Source of the DNA: Pseudomonas sp. MTM4
GTDB taxonomy: Bacteria > Pseudomonadota > Gammaproteobacteria > Pseudomonadales > Pseudomonadaceae
Reading direction: 5' to 3'
Assembly (NCBI RefSeq): GCF_019355055.1
Contig: NZ_CP048411.1
Location: 2,879,501-2,943,500 of the forward strand
Length of the DNA stretch: 64,000 bases
In this document: positions 28,913-37,208 of the stretch, piece after piece
Numbering within the stretch: the first letter of the stretch is position 1
Layout of the letters: every line of letters starts with the position of its first letter
The notes under the pieces: generated by a model
The model's input: only the letters and a program-made list of their open reading frames with translations
Databases searched by the model: none
Told to the model about the DNA's origin: nothing
Position numbers and translations under genes: made by a program

Positions 28913-29612
28913 TTACCAGAAACGGTGTGTCCACAGCCCAGGGCATGACGGTGGCGACATTGATGGTCTCGCTACCGCTCAGGCGAATCTCCTCAGCGAT
29001 TGCCGCGCCGAGATTTATGACACCACCTTTGGTCACTGCGGAGGAGGCATGATAAGCCAGCGGTATCTCGCTCTCGACTGAGCCCACGTTGACAAGCGTG
29101 CCGAAGCCTTGAGCTCTGAACTGGCGCATGGCTGCGTGGCTGCCATAGATCATGCCCTTAAGATTGACATCCACGATCCGCGCATGGTCCTCGACGGGAA
29201 CGTCCTCGAAACGACCCAGCGCTCCGACCGCAGCGTTGTTAATCCAAACGTCGATCCTGCCGAAACGCTCGATGGCGGCTCGTGCCAAGTCCTGCATCTC
29301 GTTCGGGTTGCTCACGTCGGTGGTCACCACCAGTGCCGATCCTCCAGCCATGCGTATCTGCGCGGCCAGTTCTTCGAGCACGTCGGTCCGGCGGGCCGCT
29401 AGCACCACGTCGCCTTGCAGAGCGGCAAGCTTGAGCGCCACGCCGCGGCCGAAGCCACTGGAGGCACCAGTGATGACAAAGGTTTTGCGAGCAACGCTTG
29501 GCTGGTCGCTTGGTTTCAGGCGCGGGGAAACGGCGCAGCCACTGAGTTGCAGAACGGCGAGCAGTACTAGCAGCAAAGCCAATCGCTGCGATGGGAATAT
29601 TCGCAAAACCAT
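28887..29612 (-). pseudogene. Truncated SDR oxidoreductase, catalytic Tyr lost
   Basis: Short-chain dehydrogenase/reductase of a lipoprotein-type Pseudomonas family, broken at its 3' end. N-terminal signal with a lipobox Cys (LQLSGCAV), the NAD(P) motif TGASSGFGRG, and NNAA are all present. Only 241 residues remain; relatives are about 310-340. The last ten codons are the antisense of the DUF305 gene, so the reading frame was cut off when the copper block was joined here. The active-site YxxxK reads SAVTK: the Tyr codon TAC appears as TCC (Ser), leaving an inactive enzyme. Probably a decaying gene. Confidence 0.75.
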
Positions 29613-29943
29613 TTTCGTTTTCTCCCAGCAAAATAAGGTCGCATGGCCCGCTTGGTTGTTGTTGGACCGCCTTTTTGCCAGGAGCTTTCATGCTAATTCA
29701 CTCAATTAGTTTTCAGCGCTCAATCGGGAGACAGTGGCAAGAGAATAGACCGTTACGGTGGCGATCATCGGTGGCTAAGTAAGAGTTGCTAGCGCGTAAC
29801 TATTCGTATTTCGCTTTGGAATGAAATGCTGCTGGACAGGGATTGATTCGCTCTTGGCAGTTGCGGGTATCGTACGCACTTTTTCGATATGTCATGGAGG
29901 CGCGAACATTAAGCGCACCATGGCTTTTCTTATTCTTCGAGGG

Positions 29944-29976
29944 GCTCTGACACTCCCAATTTAGTAGTGCCAGAGC
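29944..29976. terminator. Hairpin downstream of the Csp gene
   Basis: Imperfect stem GCTCTG-a-CACT / AGTG-c-CAGAGC with an 11-nt loop, 16 bp past the stop of the leftward Csp gene. No T tract on either strand. Confidence 0.4.
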
Positions 29977-29991
29977 AGTGAGTTACGGATG

Positions 29992-30321
29992 TTATCCTGC
30001 CATTCGCTCACATTCCTCAGCGCAGTTCATGCACGCCTTCGCACACTCTTGGCAATGATCCATTTCATGCTTCGCGCATTCCTCTCCGCATGCACGGCAG
30101 ATCTTGGCGCAAAGGGCGCAGAACTCCTTAGCATATTCACTTTCGCGGCTCATCAGTGTGGCAGCCAACCTGCAAATGTCCGCGCAGTCGCGGTCAAGCT
30201 CGATGCAGCGAGCCATCATTTTTACATCATCCTCGCGTAGGCAAGCAGAGGCGCACATTTCGCACACTAGGGCACAGTTCGAACAAGCTTGGATACAGGA
30301 TGCGAACATTGAGTTTGTCAT
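29992..30321 (-). CDS. Four-helix-bundle copper storage protein (Csp/DUF326)
   Basis: Cytosolic Cys-rich protein of 109 residues with no signal peptide, so Csp3-like rather than the exported Csp1 type. Cysteines recur as CxxxC or CxxC along the helices (CIQACSNCALVCEMCASAC; CALCAKICRACGEECAK; CQECAKACMNCAEEC), the pattern that lines the core of the bundle and binds many Cu(I) ions. Two His residues (KHEMDHC) sit near one mouth. A CopR-type box lies about 125 bp upstream. Confidence 0.88.
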   Translation of the reverse strand: MTNSMFASCIQACSNCALVCEMCASACLREDDVKMMARCIELDRDCADICRLAATLMSRESEYAKEFCALCAKICRACGEECAKHEMDHCQECAKACMNCAEECERMAG

Positions 30322-30444
30322 TTACGTTCTCCAGGGTTCGATAGTTGTATTTCGTCGTTTGCTTACTGGCCGATATGGCTCATCAGCCTGTTAGCAGACA
30401 CTGAATTACGACACGCTCCTACCGAGCCCGTTTCGAAAAACCTC

Positions 30445-30460
30445 ATTACAATGTTGTAAG
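30445..30460. promoter_or_regulatory. CopR-type box before the Csp gene
   Basis: ATTAC-AATGT-TGTAAG. It is 124 bp upstream of the leftward Csp start codon. The remaining 340 bp to the cytochrome gene hold no gene I can support. Confidence 0.7.
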
Positions 30461-30799
30461 GTAAGTCCAACCGCACCGGGGATCTGCGGGCGCAGTTGGT
30501 GGCGATGTGGCCGTCAGATTGCCTGTACGGCTTCGCTAGTCTGTTCGAGATGATTGAGTTGAAAATGAGGGAGCTCCCTGTCGCCACGACTGGGAGTATT
30601 CGTTGGGGAACGGCCGGAGCGCAAGCCGCTTAACTAGGTAAGTTACTGGCCTTGCGGCCTAACTTTTAGGAAGGAAGCAATTGCAAAGCCCTCCGGTACC
30701 GTTGCGTCGACTAGGATGGCCTAGGGCCGATCCTCTGCTTGCTGAACCGCCTTTCTTAGAGCCTCGATCAGAACCGCATAGGCACACATATACCGGATG

Positions 30800-31609
30800 T
30801 TAGTGCTCGTGTTGCTTCCCGTCTGCGTGCACATGGTTTTTTGAAGGGGATTTGCCTTCCGCATCGGCACTGTCACTGCCATTGCTGTGCTCAACCGCCT
30901 GGGGCTCCTCGGACGCATGATGGTCATCGCTTTCGTTATTACCATGATGACCGGAGCCTGATTGGCCGGATGCTCCACCTGTGCTGCTGGAGCCATGGTG
31001 ATCCGAGCCGCCACTGTCGCCCTGATGGTGGTCGCCCGAGGCCATCTCGCCGTGTTGCTCACTATGCCCAGCTGGGGTCTCCCCACCACCATGCTGGTGA
31101 CCACCGCTAGACGCAACGAGTGCTCGATACGCTCCTTCATCTAACTCAGGAAGCTTCTGCAGAAAAGCCACCATTCCCCAGATGTACGGGTCAGCCATGC
31201 TTTTACCCCACGCGGGCATCCCAGTGGCCTTAATGCCATGCTTGATGACCCAAAATGTTTTTGCTGGGTCATCGTATAGCCCCGCCTCAGCCAGGCTGGG
31301 AGGAGCGGGATAAAGGCCATTGCTTAGCTCGGTCTCAGCCATGCCTGGCGCCAAATGACAACCCACACACATCGAGTCGTAGTTCCCCGCCCCGGCGCGG
31401 ATTTGGTCTTCATCGTCGAGAGATGGCACGGCTATGTCTTCGGAGCGAGCCTCAATCGAGCGATTGCGAGCAGTTTCCAGGAATGCGTGCACGACTCCCG
31501 TATGAGGATCATCCGCGGCAACGCTAATCAGTCCTGAGAAAACAACTCCGGCCACTACCAACAGGCCTAGAGCACAGAAGGCAGCGAAGCTAATAATTAT
31601 TCTTTTCAT
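30800..31609 (-). CDS. c-type cytochrome with long His-rich tail
   Basis: Periplasmic or membrane-anchored monohaem cytochrome c, 269 residues. N-terminal hydrophobic anchor (about 4-27), haem motif CVGCH at 81-85 with distal Met in the GMPAWG segment near residue 131. The last 100 residues are an unusual low-complexity tail of His, Gly, Ser and Asp (for example SGGSDHHGSSS), likely metal-binding. It closes the leftward copA-copB operon, 9 bp downstream of copB. It could pass electrons from Cu(I) oxidation or simply bind copper; its role is inferred. Confidence 0.8.
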   Translation of the reverse strand: MKRIIISFAAFCALGLLVVAGVVFSGLISVAADDPHTGVVHAFLETARNRSIEARSEDIAVPSLDDEDQIRAGAGNYDSMCVGCHLAPGMAETELSNGLYPAPPSLAEAGLYDDPAKTFWVIKHGIKATGMPAWGKSMADPYIWGMVAFLQKLPELDEGAYRALVASSGGHQHGGGETPAGHSEQHGEMASGDHHQGDSGGSDHHGSSSTGGASGQSGSGHHGNNESDDHHASEEPQAVEHSNGSDSADAEGKSPSKNHVHADGKQHEH

Positions 31610-31618
31610 CGAGGGACC

Positions 31619-32617
31619 TTAAAACCAAAGCCTGATGCCAGCAACGAACCGCGCCTCATCTAGGTCTTCGCCGTCATCTCTCGCCATATCAGCGGTATTA
31701 CCGTATGCCCGGCTCCACGTGACGCCGATGTACGGTGCGAACTCACGAACGATTTCGTATCGGAGGCGGAGCCCCACCTCTGTATTTGCGAGACCAGCGC
31801 CCACTCCGTGTGCAGGATCGTCCTTGCCATAGAAATTGAGCTCGGCAGTCGGTTGGAGGATGAGCCGGTTAGTTAGGAGAATGTCGTACTCGCCTTCAAA
31901 ACGTGCTGCTGTCTGCCCACCTTCACCGACGAAGGCGGTGGCTTCCGCCTCAAACCCATACAGCGCCATCCCCTGGACGCCTAAAGCCGCCCACGTCTGC
32001 GGCGACTCGGGCTTAAAGTCCTGGCGAACACCTGCTACTACATCCCACCAGGGACTGATTGCACGCCCGTAAAGCGCCTGAATTTCCGCGTCTTCAGTAA
32101 CGCCATTCGTTCGCTCACCTTCCGAGCGAAACCAGAACCGATTGATATCGCCACCAACCCAGGCAGTAGCTTCCCAACTGAGGGTGCTACCTTCATTTGC
32201 GTCCTGGTACTCAAGTTGATCTAGCAGAAGGAACCAGGCCAGATACTTGTCATGGACCGTATGACCTTGAAGACCAGGGAAAGCCGCTTCTCTATCCGCA
32301 TCGGTCAATACTGGAATGAACGAGGGATGAACCACGCCGGGCATTTCGAGCGTATCGTCATGCTTCATTTGGCCATGGTTCATCTTGCTATGGTCCATCG
32401 CACCATGACCCATTGCAGAATGGTCCATTTGCCCACCGGAGCCATGATTCATTGCCGCGGGCTTGGCAGAAGATGCAGGGGCTTGAGCTGCCGGAATAGG
32501 AGGGGTTTGATGCATCGAGTGATCCATCATCTCGGCGGCGTTGGCTATCCGTCCAGCCGCTGCGCTCAACGAAACTCCGAGCGCAATAAGAGCAAAGCGA
32601 GAAGATCTAGTGGTCAT
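31619..32617 (-). CDS. copB: CopB outer-membrane copper resistance protein
   Basis: Outer-membrane beta-barrel of the Pseudomonas cop system. Start taken at the ATG at 32617 ([14 protein letters not shown]... signal peptide ending near ANAA); the longer upstream frame is the overlapping gene read out of frame. 332 residues: Met/His-rich head with repeats such as [16 protein letters not shown], then the CopB domain from [19 protein letters not shown] to the C-terminal [22 protein letters not shown] and [10 protein letters not shown]. It binds copper at the cell surface. It overlaps the preceding small gene by 11 bp and is co-transcribed with it and the multicopper oxidase. Confidence 0.92.
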   Translation of the reverse strand: MTTRSSRFALIALGVSLSAAAGRIANAAEMMDHSMHQTPPIPAAQAPASSAKPAAMNHGSGGQMDHSAMGHGAMDHSKMNHGQMKHDDTLEMPGVVHPSFIPVLTDADREAAFPGLQGHTVHDKYLAWFLLLDQLEYQDANEGSTLSWEATAWVGGDINRFWFRSEGERTNGVTEDAEIQALYGRAISPWWDVVAGVRQDFKPESPQTWAALGVQGMALYGFEAEATAFVGEGGQTAARFEGEYDILLTNRLILQPTAELNFYGKDDPAHGVGAGLANTEVGLRLRYEIVREFAPYIGVTWSRAYGNTADMARDDGEDLDEARFVAGIRLWF

Positions 32618-32909
32618 GGTGCGAATCCACCTCAGTACCAGTAGCCTTCGGGTCATGATCCATCTTGCCATGGTCCATTTCACCATGGTCCATCGAGCCA
32701 TGACCCATGTCGCCGTGGTCCATTTCTGAGTTAGAGGAGCCTTGTGTCTGAGATGCCGGCTTGTTGCCTGAATTTTGCGACGAAGCCGATGGTTGCTTGT
32801 GCTGATCATGCGTTTGCTCTGCAAACGCAGCTGATATATTCATTACGCCCAGCAGACTGAACATTAACGCGCTGCCGATAAGAGTTTTACGCTTCATAAA
32901 ATTTCCCAT
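32607..32909 (-). CDS. Small secreted Met/His-rich protein between copA and copB
   Basis: Exported 100-residue copper-binding-type protein. The ATG at 32909 has AGAGGA at ideal spacing; an internal ATG at 32897 is possible. Signal peptide to about residue 30 (ending SAAFA). The mature part contains four copies of an MDHG-type unit ([20 protein letters not shown]) that match repeats in the neighbouring CopA and CopB heads. It probably buffers periplasmic copper for them. Not a named family that I recognise. Confidence 0.75.
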   Translation of the reverse strand: MGNFMKRKTLIGSALMFSLLGVMNISAAFAEQTHDQHKQPSASSQNSGNKPASQTQGSSNSEMDHGDMGHGSMDHGEMDHGKMDHDPKATGTEVDSHHDH

Positions 32910-32921
32910 ATAAAGTTCCTC

Positions 32922-34763
32922 TTACTCGTCCACTCGGACTTCACGAAACATGCCCATTTCCATGTGAAGCAGTAGGTGACAGTGATAAGCCCAACGCCCG
33001 AGTGCATCGGCTGTCACGCGGTAGCTGCGCTTCGAACCTGGAGGCATGTCGATCGTGTGCTTGCGAACCATGAACTTTCCATTCTCATCCTCAAGATCGC
33101 TCCACATACCATGCAGATGAATCGGATGGGTCATCATGGTGTCGTTGACCAAAGTGATGCGTACCCGCTCGCCATATTTGAGCCGCAGGGGCTCCGAATC
33201 AGAGAACTCTATACCGTCAAATGACCAAGAGAACTTCTCCATGTGGCCGGTGAGATGGAGTTCGATCGTCCGACTGGGCTCACGGCCGTCCGGATCGGGG
33301 AAAGTGCTTCTCAAGTCGCTATAGGTCAGGACTCGGCGGCCGTTGTCTCGTAAGCCAATACCGGGATCGTTCAGCCTATGAGTTGGGCTCATGGTCTGCA
33401 TGTCCACCAGTGGGTTATTGGACTCTGAGGGCGGGTGCGATTGCATACCTGCGCTCATCCCAGCCATTCCAGAGTGGTCCATCCCGGACATCCCACCCAT
33501 TTTGCTGTGATCCATGCCGGCCATTGCGCCCATGTCGCCCATCCCTTGCATGTCACCGTGGTTCATGCCGGACATGTTGCTATGGTCCATCGCGCCCATG
33601 TCGCCGCCATGGTCCATGCCCGCCATACCGCCCATGCTGCCGTGATCCATCCCCATGTCGTCCATGGTGATTAGTGGTCGAGGATCGGTTTCTGGAACAG
33701 GAGCGCTCAGCCCTTCGGCAACCGCTAGCGTGCCACGGGCGTATCCTGTGCGATCCATCGATTGGGCGAAGATCGTGTAAGCCTCCTCGGTCGCAGGCTC
33801 GACAATCACATCGTAGGTTTCTGCCACGGCAATGCGGAATTCGTCGACGCTAACTGGGTTGACGTATTGGCCATCGGCTGCGACTACAGTCATCTTCAGC
33901 CCTGGAATGCGGACATCGAAATAGCTCATGGCCGAGCCGTTGATGAACCGCAGACGAAGCTTCTCGCCGGGCTTAAAGATGCCGGTCCAGTTCCCGTCGG
34001 GTGCTTGGCCGTTCATTAGATAGGTATAGGTGTAGCCGCTTACGTCGGCGAGGTCGGTGGGACTCATTTTCATCTGAGCCCACATTTTCCGATTCGCAAT
34101 CGTAGCGGCCCAGCCGTCTTCGCTCACGTCGTTAATGAAGTCTCCGACAGTGCGCTTGTGGAAGTTGTAATAATCGGACTGCTTCTTGAGCTTAGAAAGG
34201 ATTCGAGCGGGATCCTCATCGGACCAATCAGTCAACATCACCACATAGTCGCGGTCATAGCTGAACGGTTCGGGATCCTTCGCATCGATGACCAAGGGAC
34301 CATAGACACCAAGCTGCTCTTGTAGGCCTGAATGACTGTGGTACCAATAGGTACCGTTCTGTTTAACCTGAAACTTGTAGACATACATGCCATCGGGAGC
34401 GATGCCGTGGAAGCTCAATCCAGGCACGCCATCCATGTTGGCCGGCAGGATCATGCCGTGCCAGTGAATCGATGTATCTTCGCTCAACTTATTCCTGACG
34501 CGCAGCGTGACGGTATCCCCTTCACGCCAACGTAGAAGCGGCCCTGGGATGGTCCCATTGATAGTCATCGCTGTCCGGGCCGCGCCGGTGATATTGACCG
34601 GCGTCTCCCCAATCAGCAGATCGAACTCCGTGCCGGTTAGTACGCTGGGCTGGCCTGGGCTACTCACTGCCCAGACCGGAGCTCGCCACAAGCCAAGACC
34701 GCCAAGGAGGCCTGCGGCAGTCAAGCCTTTAACAAAGGTTCGCCTAGAGGTTTTACGTTGCAT
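32922..34763 (-). CDS. copA: CopA multicopper oxidase
   Basis: Periplasmic multicopper oxidase that oxidises Cu(I) and binds copper, 613 residues. A Tat signal (SRRTFVKGLTAAGLLGG) shows export folded with copper. Copper-site motifs in order: HWHGMI, WYHSHSG, HPIHLHGMW and HCHLLLHMEMGMF. Between residues about 365 and 440 is a Met/His insertion (repeats such as MDHSNMSGMNHGDM and MAGMDHSKMGGM) for extra Cu(I) binding. First gene of the leftward operon, behind a CopR-type box at 34918. Not to be confused with the P-type ATPase also called copA at 14526. Confidence 0.95.
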   Translation of the reverse strand: MQRKTSRRTFVKGLTAAGLLGGLGLWRAPVWAVSSPGQPSVLTGTEFDLLIGETPVNITGAARTAMTINGTIPGPLLRWREGDTVTLRVRNKLSEDTSIHWHGMILPANMDGVPGLSFHGIAPDGMYVYKFQVKQNGTYWYHSHSGLQEQLGVYGPLVIDAKDPEPFSYDRDYVVMLTDWSDEDPARILSKLKKQSDYYNFHKRTVGDFINDVSEDGWAATIANRKMWAQMKMSPTDLADVSGYTYTYLMNGQAPDGNWTGIFKPGEKLRLRFINGSAMSYFDVRIPGLKMTVVAADGQYVNPVSVDEFRIAVAETYDVIVEPATEEAYTIFAQSMDRTGYARGTLAVAEGLSAPVPETDPRPLITMDDMGMDHGSMGGMAGMDHGGDMGAMDHSNMSGMNHGDMQGMGDMGAMAGMDHSKMGGMSGMDHSGMAGMSAGMQSHPPSESNNPLVDMQTMSPTHRLNDPGIGLRDNGRRVLTYSDLRSTFPDPDGREPSRTIELHLTGHMEKFSWSFDGIEFSDSEPLRLKYGERVRITLVNDTMMTHPIHLHGMWSDLEDENGKFMVRKHTIDMPPGSKRSYRVTADALGRWAYHCHLLLHMEMGMFREVRVDE

Positions 34764-34917
34764 GTGTACGTTCCAATCAAGCTAAGGAGCCAAGCCGAAA
34801 CCAGCCTTTAGGGTTGGTGTTGCCAGCGTTAATCGATCTTAGAAGCTCGCGCACGGTCTGTCTTATCAAGCGACTCGCCATTATTCGTAAATATGGCATG
34901 CCGAAGAAAAACGCGTG

Positions 34918-34933
34918 ATTACATTTTTGTAAG
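34918..34933. promoter_or_regulatory. CopR-type box before the copA-copB operon
   Basis: ATTAC-ATTTT-TGTAAG, identical to the DUF305 box at 28307. 155 bp upstream of the multicopper oxidase start. Confidence 0.8.
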
Positions 34934-35367
34934 TTTAAAGCGCCCCGAAAACGTCTGCGATCAGAGTTCCGGTCACTTTAGCTGGCTTTACTTAAACCGC
35001 GGGCTGGATAAGAGCCGCTAAAAAGGTCCGGCCATAATCTAGCAGTTCATTAGCAGTTTGTTGCTCATTCACTGCTTTTCAGCGGATCTTTCCAGGCTTT
35101 GCGGGCAGTCTAGAAGGCCTCATGAGATTGGATAATTATCAAATCTTAGCCGCTCAAGAGGGTTGTAACCTACTAGCCAGTATAAACTTGGTCTGCTCGG
35201 TGCGAAGATATTAGGTTAGGTTTTTGACGAGCCATGGTTCGAAGTAGCTATAACGGCTTCGCCGGTTCTACAAACATTTCTGCCTATACCAGCACCGTGG
35301 CAGCTATAACATCGCAGAAGCTGCCACAGTTAAGAGCTGCGCAGTCAAATCTGCGTACGGTTTCGCT
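34934..35367. other. Intergenic region between cop operon and PtrA-like gene
   Basis: No gene seen. A stem GTGGCAGC / GCTGCCAC with a 15-nt loop at 35297-35327 lies just past the leftward PtrA-like gene and may help end its transcript, though it lacks a T tract. Confidence 0.45.
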
Positions 35368-35577
35368 TCAGCAATTAGCATGAGCGTGCTTCGCTGAAGT
35401 TTCCTTCGCGGCTAGCTCCTGGGCTTGGTCGTTCTGGTCAGCCTGATAACTAGCGATCGCTACTTGGCGAGCCTGCTCCATACGAGCAAAGGTACGATCA
35501 CCACCACCTTCTGCCATTGCATAGGAAGAGCTTGCTGCGATGGCGAGCAGTACAGAAAGGGATTTGAAAAGTTTCAT
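35368..35577 (-). CDS. ptrA: PtrA-like copper-induced secreted protein
   Basis: 69-residue exported protein: signal peptide ending SYAMA, then the PtrA signature EGGGDRTFARMEQARQVAI and a His/Cys end (KHAHANC). PtrA was described in P. aeruginosa as a strongly copper-inducible protein that affects type III secretion and copper tolerance. Here it lies behind a CopR-type box (35691) and diverges from the CopR-like gene. It shares its N-terminal signature with the gene at 23803. AAAGGTAAAAAGTC precedes the ATG. Confidence 0.82.
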   Translation of the reverse strand: MKLFKSLSVLLAIAASSSYAMAEGGGDRTFARMEQARQVAIASYQADQNDQAQELAAKETSAKHAHANC

Positions 35578-35690
35578 GACTTTTTACCTTTGTTTACGAA
35601 GATACGGGAGACCCAGCGCAGCTCCATTAACAGAGGCTTGGGCTTGTGTGTAAGCTAACCGAGTGTCCCTGTCAGAAACCTGATCGAAAC

Positions 35691-35706
35691 ATTACGGTTT
35701 CGTCAG
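35691..35706. promoter_or_regulatory. CopR-type box before the PtrA-like gene
   Basis: ATTAC-GGTTT-CGTCAG; 114 bp upstream of the leftward PtrA-like start. Confidence 0.7.
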
Positions 35707-35793
35707 TAACGCAGAAGAAGTGAGTACAAGCGAAAGCGCAGGTTGCGTGTATGGCATCTTTACCTGCTGTAAATAGGTTCTGTTCCAGCATGC

Positions 35794-35819
35794 AAAAAAA
35801 AAGGCGCCATCAAGGCGCC
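35794..35819 (-). terminator. Leftward Rho-independent terminator with no obvious parent gene
   Basis: On the minus strand a stem GGCGCC-TTGAT-GGCGCC is followed by nine T residues. No annotated leftward gene lies directly to its right; the transcript it would end begins somewhere near the CopR box at 35920. Confidence 0.7.
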
Positions 35820-35835
35820 AATAGGCCAAAGGAGC

Positions 35836-35934
35836 ATGGAAATGGCCAAAAAGCAGAGTGTGGAGGCAACTGCTGGTGTAGACGTTAACGCTAGAAGCTG
35901 TCAGACAGATGATGCGAGCATTACGTTTCTGTAA
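35836..35934 (+). CDS. Possible 32-residue small protein
   Basis: ATG with AAAGGAG four to five bases upstream, running 32 codons (MEMAKKQSVEATAG... to ITFL) and stopping inside the CopR box at 35920. No similarity recognised. The good ribosome site is the only support, and it could be chance. Confidence 0.22.
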   Translation: MEMAKKQSVEATAGVDVNARSCQTDDASITFL

Positions 35935-35935
35935 G
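35920..35935. promoter_or_regulatory. CopR-type box before copR
   Basis: ATTAC-GTTTC-TGTAAG, 60 bp upstream of the CopR-like start, consistent with autoregulation. Confidence 0.75.
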
Positions 35936-35994
35936 GTACTGGATGCAAGGACCGACAACCGCCACACTGTTCTAAATGCTTGCAGGAGTACCTT

Positions 35995-36675
35995 ATGAAG
36001 CTTCTTGTTGCTGAAGACGAGCCGAAAACAGGCACCTACCTACAGCAGGGGCTCACGGAGGCCGGCTTCACTGTCGATCGAGTAGAGAACGGGACTGATG
36101 CTGCTCAGCACGCGCTTCACGGGGAATACGACCTGCTCATCTTAGATGTGATGATGCCTGGCTTGGATGGGTGGCAGGTTTTAAAGAATGTCCGCGCTGC
36201 CGGTAATGACGTTCCAGTGCTATTCCTTACCGCCCGAGACGGGGTTCAGGATCGAGTAAAGGGATTGGAGTTGGGCGCTGATGATTATCTCATCAAGCCG
36301 TTTGCTTTCTCCGAACTGCTTGCCAGGATACGCACGCTGCTTCGCCGCGGCAGCCATGCTCCCAACCAAACGATACTCAAGCTCCTCGACCTTGAGATGG
36401 ACTTGCTGAGACGACGGGTTACGCGATCGGGGAAACGCATAGACCTAACTGCAAAGGAATTCGCACTTCTTGAGCTATTGCTTAGGCGTCGCGGGGAAGT
36501 GCTCTCAAAGTCACTTATCGCCTCCCAAGTATGGGACATGAACTTCGATAGCGATACCAATGTAATCGAGGTGGCGGTACGCCGGTTAAGGGCAAAGATT
36601 GATGATGAGTTCGAGCCGAAGCTGATACAAACTGCTCGCGGAATGGGCTATCTGATCGAGGCGCCAGGCTTTTAA
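35995..36675 (+). CDS. copR: CopR-like OmpR-family response regulator
   Basis: Copper-responsive activator, 226 residues from the ATG at 35995 (AGGAG seven bases upstream; an in-frame start at 35980 adds five residues). Receiver: E7/D8, phospho-acceptor D51 ([13 protein letters not shown]), K101-region YLIKPF. Winged helix ends [14 protein letters not shown]. It is closely similar to the CzcR-like protein at 7303. No kinase gene follows; the likely partner is the CopS-like kinase at 24765. It is the natural candidate to bind the boxes listed across 14-36 kb. Confidence 0.88.
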   Translation: MKLLVAEDEPKTGTYLQQGLTEAGFTVDRVENGTDAAQHALHGEYDLLILDVMMPGLDGWQVLKNVRAAGNDVPVLFLTARDGVQDRVKGLELGADDYLIKPFAFSELLARIRTLLRRGSHAPNQTILKLLDLEMDLLRRRVTRSGKRIDLTAKEFALLELLLRRRGEVLSKSLIASQVWDMNFDSDTNVIEVAVRRLRAKIDDEFEPKLIQTARGMGYLIEAPGF

Positions 36676-36797
36676 AAATCACGCTATTTAGCGATTTGCG
36701 ATATGGCCAATATAACTAGCGGGCCACCTCTGCTAATCCGTGGCGTACTGCTTTGTGCTGCTCGGCGGATCGGCCAATGCATATTCATGCGTAACTT

Positions 36798-36820
36798 AAG
36801 AGGCCTTAATTAGACCTCTT
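36798..36820. terminator. Hairpin between convergent copR and mvaT-like genes
   Basis: AAGAGG / CCTCTT stem with an 11-nt loop followed by ATTG; placed where two convergent transcripts meet. Weak. Confidence 0.4.
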
Positions 36821-36845
36821 ATTGAAACCAGAGGGATCTAAGCTA

Positions 36846-37208
36846 TCACTGGATCCAGCTTTCGACCTCATCCGTTCCATATTCTGCTTTCCAGCCTTTC
36901 AGGACCTTGTGATTGCCACCTTTGGTCGCAACTATTTCACCGCTGTGAGGGTTCTTGTATGTCTTGACCTGACGAGCACGGCGTGGTGTCGGGCCTTGCT
37001 GAACCGGAGCGCGACGAGTCCCAAACTGCGGGTCAAGAATATTGATCAAACTAGGTAGAGTAATGCTGTATTCACCCATCAGCGAGCGAAGCTTATCTTC
37101 AAATTCCATATCCTTTTTAAGGCTCTTGTCGTTTCTCATGGCCTCAAGTTCGGCCATTTGCGACTTCAATTGCTCTTCCAGTTTACGGTACTCTGCCAGT
37201 CGGGACAT
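36846..37208 (-). CDS. MvaT/TurB-family H-NS-like silencer
   Basis: Nucleoid protein that silences AT-rich foreign DNA in Pseudomonas, 120 residues. N-terminal coiled-coil oligomerisation region (residues 1-60, MSRLAEYRKLEEQLKSQM... and DMEFEDKLRSLMGEYSITLP) and a C-terminal AT-hook-like DNA-binding domain (RRARQVKTYKNPHSGEIVATKGGNHKVLKGWKAEYG, with the family's KNPH-GE-TKGGNHK-LK-WK pattern). GAGGT precedes the ATG. Located beside the most AT-rich patch of the window; an island-borne copy may damp the cost of acquired genes. Confidence 0.92.
   Translation of the reverse strand: MSRLAEYRKLEEQLKSQMAELEAMRNDKSLKKDMEFEDKLRSLMGEYSITLPSLINILDPQFGTRRAPVQQGPTPRRARQVKTYKNPHSGEIVATKGGNHKVLKGWKAEYGTDEVESWIQ

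Noticed and set aside
32618..32824. N-terminal extension of CopB
   Set aside because: It is the small Met/His gene read in another frame (Trp/Arg-rich); the signal peptide starts at 32617.
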